Origin: Candolleomyces eurysporus
Taxonomy: Eukaryota > Basidiomycota > Agaricomycetes > Agaricales > Psathyrellaceae
NCBI GenBank assembly: GCA_027579435.1
Contig: JANBPK010000716.1
Coordinates: 1-64,000, forward strand
Reading direction: 5' to 3'
Length of the DNA: 64,000 bases
The position numbers were made by a program, and so were the translations under genes. Below, one piece after another: positions 22,307 to 32,200 of this stretch (its first letter is position 1; the number at the start of each line of letters is the position of its first letter). The notes beneath the pieces are model-generated. The model worked only from the letters and a program-made list of their open reading frames with translations, ran no database searches and was not told the DNA's origin.

Positions 22307-23987
22307 TTATACGAGAGCATAGGGATTTTGTCGGTCTGCAACTCGAGGGAACGAATTATTCATAGCCAGTACGACCATTTGCTTTTCGTGGCTGATGTAA
22401 CCGCGGATGAAACCTTTGTAGATCATATTGGCCACATAGCACTCTGCCTCCTCAACGTCCGTCTCGATGCCTGCGATTTTCAAACCCATGTGGAACATTG
22501 AGATCGGCATTCGGGTGGATTTATCCGCTGCTAACCAGCTGTAAAGATCGAATTAATCAAGGCTGAGATCGTGAGGAAACGATTGATAGAAACACCTACA
22601 CTTTACGGAATAGGCCTCTCAAACAGAGCTCGCGCGCTTTCTCGAGAGTGAGCCATAGATTCAGTTCAAGCAACCGATGTTCCCCCGTCTCAAGCGCTCT
22701 ATCATATGCTTGCAGGTCACCAGCACGTATAGCGCGGATAAAGGGGGTGAGCATCGCATCGAGATTTGGGAAACGCTGTAAAAGTTCAGTACTGGGAAGA
22801 TGACCTTTCAGGATTCGCAGAGGAATAAGATAGGCTAGAATGCGCCTGCAGAGATCGACAGGTGAGACGAATGGATTTTGCTCTGAAGTGGAACAATGCG
22901 TACTCTTTGTTGGCCAATGCACCGTTATGGCATTGGTAGAAAGCCAGTGTCAGCTCTTGTTCTGCCTGTCGTTTGGAAACTAAGCGACCCAACTGTCATG
23001 GGGATGAGCGGGACTCGGGACCCACTTTCGCAAAATCTTCATTCAGGAAACTCAGCATGCCAATATAGTATCTGTAGGTCACCTTGGAGAGCGTCAGTAT
23101 GACGCAGCGAAGAGGGAATACAAGTACTGCACTTGATGGGATCGGGGATACGACATGAGCGGAGGAATGTCGTTATTCGCTTCAAGAGCACGAAGAATGT
23201 TTTTCGACAGAGATATCCTTTTGACCTGTGAGTTGAAACATATAAGGCTAGAAAGGGGGCGAGAGATACGGCAGCCACGTACGCGGAAATAGCACTTCAA
23301 CACCAATCCGACGACATAATATACGCCCCACTTTCGTGACTGGTCAGGCGGAGATATTCTGTCTGTCATGCATAGCCCAAAGGCCTTTGAGATGATCCTA
23401 GCAGCTTCTTCCATCGAGTCCGTCTTCACCTGCCCTCCTTCTCTCGAATGTGCGTCGGCCTGTCGTCCCATCAATTAGCGGAACGAGTACACAGGGAACA
23501 AAGGACCGTACATCGTACGCCAGATCCCGCAAGTCTCTCAATATCGAGAACAAGGCAGGCAGGGTCCATCCACGGTTCTCAGGCAGAAATCGATAGAACA
23601 AACTGCATAATAAATCCCATTTCAGTAATACTGGAGTTGCTCCAATGGGGAAACTCACGAAACCAGCTGAGATTCCTCTTTGAACGCATCGCCGTATCTC
23701 TTCTTCGCGATATGCCCACAGACCAGAACATACTGGATCGCAATCTCGTCCCATGGGCTCATCATGCTCCCTTCGTATCTGCTCAATGCTGCGCGCTTAC
23801 AATGTCCTTTCTAAGCAATCTTTGGCATAGGATGAATAATGACGCATACAGTAGGATTCCTAAACTCCTTGACCAGGTCTTTTCCATGAGGTGAGGTCGG
23901 CCGTAGTAGATACGCTAGATTTGGGCCGTTCTCTGCGAGGATGGCATCGTTGAGCTGGGTCAAGAATGTCGAGAATTCCACTGGCAT
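22307..23987 (-). CDS. CSN12: CSN12-like PCI-domain protein
   Basis: CSN12/Thp3/PCID2-type proteins carry a PCI domain and act with the COP9 signalosome or in mRNA export and transcription-linked complexes. The ATG is at 23985-23987, with an N-terminus PVEFSTFLTQLNDAIL. The middle contains MEEAARIISKAFGLCMTDR and a helical repeat region. The PCI core follows: RRILAYLIPLRILKGHLPS, LLQRFPNLDAML, then AIRAGDLQAYDRAL, and LEKARELCLRGLFRKV, whose last exon continues WLAADKSTRMPIS. The winged-helix end (EAECYVANMIYKGFIRGYIS) closes at the stop at 22307-22309. Several short introns divide it. It is the parent of the two CSN12 fragments in the tandem array and shares a divergent promoter with the gene at 24194. 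Confidence 0.8.
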
Positions 23988-24193
23988 TTTGGATTGGGAG
24001 GGGAAGAGCAGTGATGAATGCTAGGGTTAAGGTTTAGCTCAGACCAAAGCTTCACGTGATGTGGTTAGACGCGCGTATTAGTCAGACGTTCGTCCACGTG
24101 AGGTGACGCCACGGCGAATTTAGAGCCCCTATTCGAGCCTGTTGAGAGATATAACGCCGCTGCTAGGTCCAATTGCTTCTCTAGACTCGTGCA
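23988..24193. promoter_or_regulatory. divergent promoter with two CACGTG E-boxes
   Basis: The 206-bp space lies between the starts of the CSN12-like gene (leftward) and the DsbA-like gene (rightward). CACGTG occurs at 24053-24058 (within TCACGTGA) and at 24095-24100. A basic helix-loop-helix factor such as a Cbf1- or Myc-type protein is the usual reader of this site; that assignment is inference. Confidence 0.5.
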
Positions 24194-25100
24194 ATGGCTT
24201 TACAACCCTCCCTCAGAGCGCTGATCGTCGCGGGCAACCCCAACGCTCCTCACACTCTGGATGTCTTCCGTATGTCTGCCTATAATTTGTTCTCTGAATA
24301 TACACTGATCTATCCGCAATCAGTCGACTATGTTTGTCCTTTCAGGTATGGATATGAAGGAATCAATCAAGTGAGATACAGAGCGCTGACTGTATTTATC
24401 AGTGCTCGAATGGCCAATGGCATCCAGAACATCCTAAGGCCCAAGTTTGAGGCCGGTGGAGAGTATGAAGGCAAAGCAAAGGTTGTCTTCCGCCTCCAGG
24501 TTCAGCCTTGGCACTCTGCTTCAACTCTGACGCACGAAGCTGGCCTTGCCGTTCGTATACAGATTCATATCAGATATATAGTTTCTGAAACATCATCAGG
24601 TTCTCCGAGCATCTCCAGAACATTTCTGGCCATTCAGTCTTGCTGTACGTCTATTAATTAACCGCCAGACAAATTTGTACCCTGATCTTGCGCCGCTTCC
24701 CAGCTCTTCAAGCACCAGGACGAATACTTTGATATTCCAACTGCCAATTCAACGCCACTCCAGATCAGAGCAAAGCTTATCGACCTCGCAGCCAGCGTCA
24801 TTCCTCCCGAGGCGGTCGAGAAAGTCAAGGATCTCCTTGCTCTAAAGGGTACTCCCAACGGTGGCACTGGTGTCACTGATGATCTCAAGTACAATAGTGC
24901 GCACACCCTCTCCATTCAAACGTTCCCGGTATCAGGCTCTGATAGACTTTTTTATTTATTTTTAGTAAAATTCGCCCGCCAGAATAGCATCCACGTCTCA
25001 CCCACCTGCCTTTGGGACGGCCTGGTTGCCGGGGAAATCTCAAGCGGTTGGGGAGAAGAAGAGTGGACTAGATTTTTGAAGACCCGTGTCCACGTCTAAG
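24194..25100 (+). CDS. DsbA/thioredoxin-like fold protein
   Basis: The product of about 225 residues starts at 24194. It has the first strand LIVAGNPNAPHTLDVFLDYVCPFS, where C-P-F-S occupies the position of the CxxC active site, then a long helical insert and the last strand SPTCLWDGLV. This is the layout of DsbA-like or thioredoxin_4-type proteins. The tiny second exon (24324-24345) carries the active-site motif. Further introns lie between GLA and VLRASPEHFW, after SLA, and before VKFARQNS. Only the first cysteine of the motif is present, so a glutathione- or isomerase-type role is as plausible as disulfide exchange. The stop is at 25098-25100. Confidence 0.7.
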
Positions 25101-25337
25101 ACGATACGATAGATAGATTACAGTGGAATAAACAATAAGAGATATTGGAGATGAGATCAATTGTCCACTACCAAGCCCAAGCAAGCACCGGTATCAATAA
25201 CTAATATACAACCTTCCACATACTAGAGCGGGAGAAGCATCACTACGCTACAATTATAGTCACAACGGAAAGTCGAGAAAGAAGAATAGGGATACAAAGC
25301 AAAAGGTATCATCAAGCCAAGGTCGGAGCACCTGACC
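25101..25337. other. short intergenic between convergent genes
   Basis: 3' flanks of the DsbA-like gene and of the leftward gene ending at 25338. Nothing else recognised. Confidence 0.5.
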
Positions 25338-27173
25338 TCAGAAGTCATATCCGTTCCTTTTCAGTGCTTCAATGGAAGATATAGAGTTGGAGTTTGAATG
25401 ATGGCCTCCTTGTTGTGGTGGATGAGCAAGAGGAAGTGTTTCAGGACCTCCCACAGAGAACCCCATGACCATTTTCGACCCCAGTGATTCGAACTGGAGG
25501 TGGGCGCCTATCTTGAAGTCGTCCGTCTTCCAGATTCTCTGATAGATGAACGAATCGTTGAAGGGCATAATATATGCTGCTGATGGGTCCGATGATACGG
25601 GCATCCTTGAGCGAACCCATACTCGCAGTTTGTGTGAGGCGCCAGTTGGTACGGAGTTTGACGGAACGGTGCTATTAGATTCAAGTGTGAGAGTCAGATG
25701 AGAGAGATGAGAAAAAGGTAATCTTGTCACTTACAAGATGAGGAAATTAATACTTTGTGGGTCGACGTCCAAACGCAGTCGCTCATCCTCAAACAGGGTT
25801 CCCCCCACACCCCCTGCTTCATAATCTAGCCAATACCGGAATAAGTTCCCTTGCACTCTTGCCCACCTAGTAGTGGTGGCAGTCATCATGATCAGTATCA
25901 GTATCAAGCCCGGGCAGTATCATGGCGGTGAAGATTATCTACTCACCGAACAATAAAGGATACCAAGGCCCGTCCCACGTACGCATTGTACACCTGCTCG
26001 TGCGANTGCTGGTCCCTCCTCCTCGCAAACGAAGCATCCCCAATCGAGTTAAAGTCTGGATCCTTCCCTATCCAAACCTCGTCGTCCCCAAACAACCGAT
26101 GATCAACGCTGTTAACTCGTAGCCATACNCGTAGAGACCATAANCACCCTGCTGGGAGACTTGACTTTCCGGGGAAGACACTGCATTCATGGAGTTAATA
26201 ATAGNAATGGGGGTCAGCTCAGCCATCCTGATCCGTATCAAGAATGGAAGGGATGAAGAGAGGGAGGGAANGGAAGGGAAGGGACGCACAATACAACAAA
26301 ATCAAGTTGCCTGGGATCAACCCTCAACGTTCTCTGCACAGGTTCGCACAGCGGACGCTCAATCCCGTTCGATTTCAGCGATAGCCGGAAGGTATACTTC
26401 CCCGGACTTGGTACGCCGGTATGGGATTCCACTCTGCGAATGTGTTCAGGCANGGTTTCGAGGTCGAATGTCATGATCGTTGGTTTGTTGAGTTGAGGAG
26501 GCCACGAAATGCGCAAGATTTGCGTGCGCCATCATGATGCGATATGTTCAGCCATTCATCCCGTCGCCGTCAGTGGTAAGATCATCGCTCAATGTCAAGA
26601 AAAAGGACCCACGAAATCATGAACTGCATCGGGGTGCCTCCAGCAACCAGTCGATAATTGTAGATATAACGCTCATATACATCCTGTTGCTGTCGGTGAA
26701 GCTGAATATGGGGTTGAGGCGTCGGTGGGTTGTTGGGGTGCGGAAGTGGGCGACGAAGTGAGGCCTGCCGCACGGCGTCGATGCTGGATTGAAGAAAGTA
26801 TGAAGAATAATAATCAACCCCTAGCTCTGGAGCCGACGGGGATGCGTACCCGGAGCTAGTCAAAGGAGTTTGTGGGTCGGAGAAAGGGCTACCATGCCAG
26901 GACGCGTTGGGACCGCCATTTTGGCCTATAAGCGAAGTAGTACTGTTCACGCTACTGTCCGTCATGAAAGGGCCGAATGATATCGAGAGTTCCAACGGAA
27001 CCACACACACAAGGTCCAGTCAGCTCGCCGCTCATGCACAGGTTTCCCCGAGTCTGTGGGCGCACGTACCTAGCGCTGGTTGCCTGTTCGTAGTTTGGTG
27101 GGTATTTTTCATCATAATGGCCGATAGTCGAGGCTGGCTGCTCNACAAAGCGTGAGGGGTAGGGTATGGACAT
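25338..27173 (-). CDS. protein of unknown function
   Basis: The ATG is at 27171-27173 (SIPYPSRF). The first intron joins SA to SSVNSTTSLIG. A Pro/Ser-rich N-terminal third (SPFSDPQTPLTSSGYASP, then PHPNNPPTPQPHIQLH) is followed by a denser part: ILRISWPPQLNKP, PGKYTFRLSLKSNGIE, VDHRLFGDDEVWIGKDPDF, RVQGNLFRYWLDYEAGG, VDPQSINFLIF and LRVWVRSRMP. The C-terminus is low-complexity and ends KRNGYDF. The segments alternate with short introns, and coding character is good, so this is a real gene. The join near 26520-26590 is unclear because no AG acceptor is visible before WRTQILRISW and a stop precedes it. I recognise no family. Isolated Ns affect several exons. Confidence 0.55.
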
Positions 27174-27732
27174 GGTGGCGAAAGCTAAGAGTGCGCAGCC
27201 ATATAGAGATCAACCGAATGTCNNTAGATGTAAACGCTGGATTGGGCGTCAGTGCGTATCTAATACATAAACACATTGTCACGGCTCAGGNTTGTGTAGC
27301 CCTGCCCCTTCGGATTTAATACCGTCATGATGGAACGGAAGATGGCCATCTAGCCCGTGGGCCATNCANNCTAGACATTCGTCGTCCGNTTCGCATCACA
27401 GNGAGGGCGCAGTAAACATTCAGAACTGNATNTCAGGATAAAAATCCTCAAATACTGGCAAGGCACCACCAACAGCGGGGACGTCCTTGTGTGNNGTGAG
27501 AGCAATGCTTGGATGGATCTCNTNATTCTATTCACTCAGACTGCGCTGATAGCCTTGGTGCACGAGTCAACGGGTCAAGGAAGAGCACGTTGCAAAGGCT
27601 CGGTGTTTGGTATTGACGCCCGCCTGGCGAATTCGGGCAATGTTGAAATGAACGTAAGGTCTGTGTATTGCGCGCGGAAANAATCTAATATGTNGAAGGG
27701 NCCTCCATAACTCCATAATCACCGCGAAACGT
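27174..27732. other. N-rich intergenic stretch
   Basis: About twenty isolated Ns are scattered here, and I see no credible exon. It separates the 5' end of the unassigned gene from the 3' end of the COX7 gene. Confidence 0.5.
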
Positions 27733-28155
27733 TTAGTCCTTGCCCTGCACGCCACGGAATTAGAATTNCTGATGTAGAAAAAGGGATTGCTGAATACCTT
27801 GACCAATTGGTAGGTACCTAGGGTGGTGCCGATCATGCCAACAACGAAGAGCGCGCTGAAGCCACCTGAAGAAGAGNATTTAGCCTTGGCGAATAGAATA
27901 CGACGAGAAACTGTGCGTGCTTACCGACATAGAGCTTAGCTCTTGGGCCACGNAGGATGATGTGCCTAGCGTCGTTCTGTANTGAAAACGTTGGTCAACA
28001 GTCGGTAACCCCACGAAAACAGCGTGTTTTTACCTGGTACATCTTTTGCTTCTCAAGGACATGGTTGGGGACTAGACACAGCGCTCATCGTCAGCAGGAA
28101 CGAGATTGAATGCGACAACGTGCTTACGGTTGTAGAGGGGAGTGAAGAGGCCCAT
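27733..28155 (-). CDS. COX7: cytochrome c oxidase subunit 7
   Basis: This small subunit of mitochondrial complex IV is an inner-membrane protein with one span. Five exons join into about 60 residues: MGLFTPLYN, then LPNHVLEKQKMYQ, then NDARHIILRGPRAKLYVG, then GFSALFVVGMIGTTLGTYQLVK, then GKD and a stop at 27733-27735. The last exon is only 12 nt. Each junction has GTAAG- or GTATT-type donors and AG acceptors, and all phases agree. The order (a soluble N-terminal helix, a basic stretch, the hydrophobic span, and a short tail) is that of fungal Cox7/VIIa. Its start is 101 bp from the divergent Yaf9 gene. Confidence 0.85.
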
Positions 28156-28256
28156 TTCTGCTCGAGGTGGTGTGGAGGTGGTGGTTGAGGTGAAGGAGGC
28201 GGAACGCGGGAGGTTGCGGAGTTTGTCACTCCGAACAGCCGAGACCCTTTTCGACC
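28156..28256. promoter_or_regulatory. divergent promoter of COX7 and YAF9
   Basis: Only 101 bp separate the two start codons, so both genes must share this promoter. No CACGTG is present, and I see no clear TATA box. Confidence 0.45.
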
Positions 28257-29176
28257 ATGTCGTCCAGCGACCGCGTCCGTGTCAGGGTACGCCTCCCCAA
28301 GTCTCGCCCATTCTCCAGCTAATTTGTGTTACAATAGGGCTTAAGCATCTACAGGCCCATAATATATGGCAATACAGCCGTTGCTTTGACCCAGAAAGAG
28401 AGGGATGCCCTCACGTCGCCTGACCACACTCACCGATGGACTGTAGCAGTTCGGAGCGCAGCCTCTCCTCAAAACTCTGACCAGGTTGGTGGGGCAGACG
28501 ATCTGAGCTACTTTATAAAGCGTGTCACCTTCAAGTTGCACGATACCTACCCGTCGCCGACAAGAAGTGAGTGGCCATCCTTTTCAAACCCATTCATGCT
28601 GACCCCAAAACCCAGACATCGACAAACCACCTTTCGAGGTCACAGAGACAGGGTAAATCCGCTTATCTACTGCCCAGCATCTCAACTCACGTCGTCCGTA
28701 GATGGGGTGAATTCGAAATCATCATTCGTATTACGTTCATCCAAGAGGCAGCGGAAAAGACGATGACTCTCTTGCACCACCTAAAACTGCATCCCTGGAC
28801 CGTGTCAGGAGAGCCCGAAATCCCTCCTCTCGAAGTCGCACTCAAAGCTGGTCCAGTTCACTCATGGCAATACGACGAAATTGTCTTCAACGACCCGTTC
28901 CAGAACTTCCTCAACCTCCTCACTGCACACCCTCCCACTCCACTTCCCAAAGCCAAACGAAAGCCAATCCCCTTTCACCTCGCCAATCCAGGTTCTTTTG
29001 AAGAATCCAAAGGTGGAACACCAGAATTCCACGCTAGTATGATCTCTGAAGAGGCGGAGCGCTTGGACGATGCCAGAAAGAAGATTATCGCCGAAACAGA
29101 GCGCTTGCGGAACGAGTTGATTCAGAAGGAGGCCGAACTTGAAAAATACAAGAAGCAGCTTGCCGACGGTGCCTAG
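28257..29176 (+). CDS. YAF9: YEATS-domain protein Yaf9
   Basis: Yaf9 is the acyl-lysine reader shared by the NuA4 acetyltransferase and SWR1 remodeller complexes in the nucleus. Exon 1 (28257-28286) encodes MSSSDRVRVR. Exon 2 begins at 28338 with GLSIYRPIIYGNTAVALTQ. The YEATS fold follows: [50 protein letters not shown], then LHHLKLHPW. The C-terminal region carries KPIPFHLANPGSFEESK and ends in a charged coiled coil (about the last 40 residues, rich in E, K and L), as in yeast Yaf9. Introns lie at 28287-28337, after PTR and inside TG/WGEF. The stop is at 29174-29176. Length and order are normal for the family. Confidence 0.9.
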
Positions 29177-29284
29177 CTCTTCTGTGATTCCTTTCAACCG
29201 TTCGTTGTCGATAGTCTTCTATTCCTGTATATTACATTGTACTACTAACTGTACATATTCCAATAGTCCCAAGATATCTCGTTT

Positions 29285-32200
29285 TCAATACCAAGCAGCC
29301 CAACCGGGATACATCTTTGCCTGCAATTACTCACGTCAGATAAACGTCGAATATGCAAGACCCAGTATCAGCTCACCAAATTCGGCAAATCTCTTGCCTC
29401 CAAAATCAACGATTCCACTAGGTGTTTCGTCGACAGTTGCTTCTTGATGTGTTCATGCTTCGCCTTTGCAACATCATAGTACCCTTCAAGCTTCTTTCCA
29501 ATTGGCTCCAGGGCATTCTTAGCGATGCTCGCTGTCGAGGTTTTGGGCTGATTGCGTGTCCGGTCCTGATGGGAGCTGGTCAGCACCAAGAGAAAGAGAG
29601 ACTGGGTATTGGGTGAGGACGAACCCGTTTACGCTTCTCGTCTTCCCACTCGACGAGAGGGTCGTGGATGAAAGCATCAAGAACGCTCATAAGAGAATCT
29701 TTGTTCTCTCGAAGGAGGTTCATCGTCAGCTCGCACGCAATCCTGTAGACACCTGGAAGAAGACGCGTTCTGCGTCAGCGCGTGGGGCTACTGGATGGGC
29801 GAGAATAGTGAATTACCTTCGACGCCNGTGATACCCAGTCCATCGACAATATTCTGAGTCAACCGGAAAGGCACTCGCTCGGGGGTCTCCAACACTTTGC
29901 CCTGCAAGTCGTCAGTAGGGCTTTTATCTAAAAGTGGAGAAAGTCTGCGTACCTTTTCAAACAGGCAGTTGAAATCAACATGGATGATATCTCCCGTGTT
30001 GACATCCAGAAGGATGTTTTCAGTATGCCGATCCCCAAGCCCCAAGATATACCCCACCATGGACATCACTGCTGACGTCCGCGCATAATTCAGGCGACTC
30101 GTCAGCCACGCAGACGGTTCAGGGAACGTCTCAATGAACCATTCGTGGAAGACAGGATCGAAGGACGGCAGGACCTCTTTCGTAAACATTTCCGCTGCTT
30201 GTGCATCGCTCACAACCTTGATACGCTTGAAGGTCTCGCTCATGTCGCTGGACTATANANANCAAACATGTAGGTGTGAGTAGCTATCTTATCTACNACG
30301 AAGAGGACGGAGACCGACACGACTCACCCAACCCTTGACTCTTCTTGCCTCGTAGATTTTCACCAAGACAGGTCGAATGGGTATCGTGTTTGGCACCCAT
30401 TGGATGAANCCACACTCTTCGTTCAGCGTGACCACACCNTACGTTCGAATATCTGAACCTTTCNGTTAAGACTTGAAATGTACCTAAGACTTTCAGAGNA
30501 CGTACGAAGTTGTCGCCTTCGAGCATCGGAATTCGTCTTGAGTAGTTTGTTGATGATGGAATTGAAGTCCATCAATCGTGCATCCTTTCTGAGGTCGTCC
30601 TTCGGCTTGCCTAAGAACATGTAAATCTGCCCGTCGCTCCCGTGGATCGTGATCTTTCTCGGTTTGGCCAAAGACTTCATAATCTCGATCTCGTCAGCAA
30701 ACCCTAAGGGAAATACCGTAAATATTCGACGGCCAGTGAGAACGAGGCAGGGAATCAGTGCTGTACCTTTGAACGTAGGAGCGTCGACTGGGAAAGGCTG
30801 GTGCACTCCTTCAGCAGAAGANGACGAAGGGAGGTTGACCGTAAGAGATTCTTGCAGAGGAATCAACAGGTCGCAGTTGCCTAAAGATCTCAGGTTGCTA
30901 AAGGTTCTGGACATCGAGAGGGTCTTCGTGTTATCGTCAACGGGNTGGGTAGAAAGGGCGAGCAATTCGTTGGTCATTGCAACGGAATCCACAATCAATG
31001 CAGACAGCTTCCTGTTACTCGANGGACTGCACTGCATTTTGGGTCAGATAGGGCACATGAAACATTAAAAGGGAAACTATTCACTCTCAGTTGATCAAGG
31101 ATAGCACGACCTCTCGTCGCTCGTTCNGGCTTGGTGGATCTGGCCACAGAAGCGAACAACCAGAGTGCCTGCTGTGGATACTCCTGCATGATAGTGACAA
31201 TGAGTTGAGCGAGAAGACGGTAAACCTTGTCCACATTGTGCCCAACGCGAGACGCAATCTGAGGAAACGCAGTGAACCATTTGTAGGCCGGTATTTCTCT
31301 GATGGCGATAGCGACGATCTCGTTGATCTTGTTGAACACGTCTGTCCCAGANATGTTCACGTCCTCTCCGTTGTCCAACCAAAGTGTAAGCAACCGGGGG
31401 ACCGTGTGGTAGATGTACTTAGACCCTAGACGAATGGCCTTTGCATAGTTCCTGATGATGTACATGGTCATCTTGATCCCTCTTCAAAGAAGTCAGTACC
31501 TCGTTCAGCGTCATTGCGAAGCAAATTACCGTTTGATTTCTGATGCTTTGAGCTCCTTGGCGCATTTATCATAGAAGTTGCCAAAGTAGAAATGTGAGCT
31601 TTCCATGCTANGGAGAGAGAGGTTCAGCGGAAGTTCAACACATGTATGTGTGCACATACTTCTTCCCTAGATCGTTCGCTTCCCTGAAAGCTTCGAGAAT
31701 CGTCGTCGCGTCGTAACGTTCGGACTCGTTCATCCAACGGGCCCGGAGAAGATAGAGCTTTCTCAACCATCAGCATACAGAATTCACCCTNAGAGAACAT
31801 CNCTCACCTTCCCTTTGATTTTGCCGATAGCTTCCTCATCGACAGTAAGGTCAACCACTGGCGAATCCTCTGTGAAGCCGTACGATCGCATGAACGTCTC
31901 GAGCTCGTACAAGGNCCTCAGAGGGTCTCCGTCTGCCTTGGTGAGTTTAGCACTCTCAATGAAATAGAGACTATGCTCATTCTGACGAGCTTGCAGCATG
32001 GCGCTGTATGCAGTTTGCCAGTGACCTGCTTTCCTTGCNATCTTGGCGCTTGCTAACCACGTACTTCCCACCTCGTTCTTCAGCTCCGCATGGGAAGATG
32101 GGCTAGTTAAAAGATCAGAAAGATGTTTGAAGTGCAGAAAAAGAAAGACGAACATGAGAGAGAACCCAACACGGCGGGTACTGAGAATAGGTTCACGGCA

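Larger units (their letters stand above)
14977..22605. repeat. three tandem 2.5-kb repeat units
   Basis: The unit boundaries recur at about 14977, 17546, 20057 and 22605, giving units of about 2.57, 2.51 and 2.55 kb. Each unit, read on the minus strand, contains the CSN12 last exon, one cysteine-rich secreted protein gene and the 5' part of the cyclin exon. At 17546 and 20057 the same join is seen: the CSN12 sequence CTTTACGGA runs directly into the cyclin sequence CGGCCGA. The intact cyclin and CSN12 genes mark the two outer ends. Unequal crossing-over after a first illegitimate join explains this. Confidence 0.75.
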
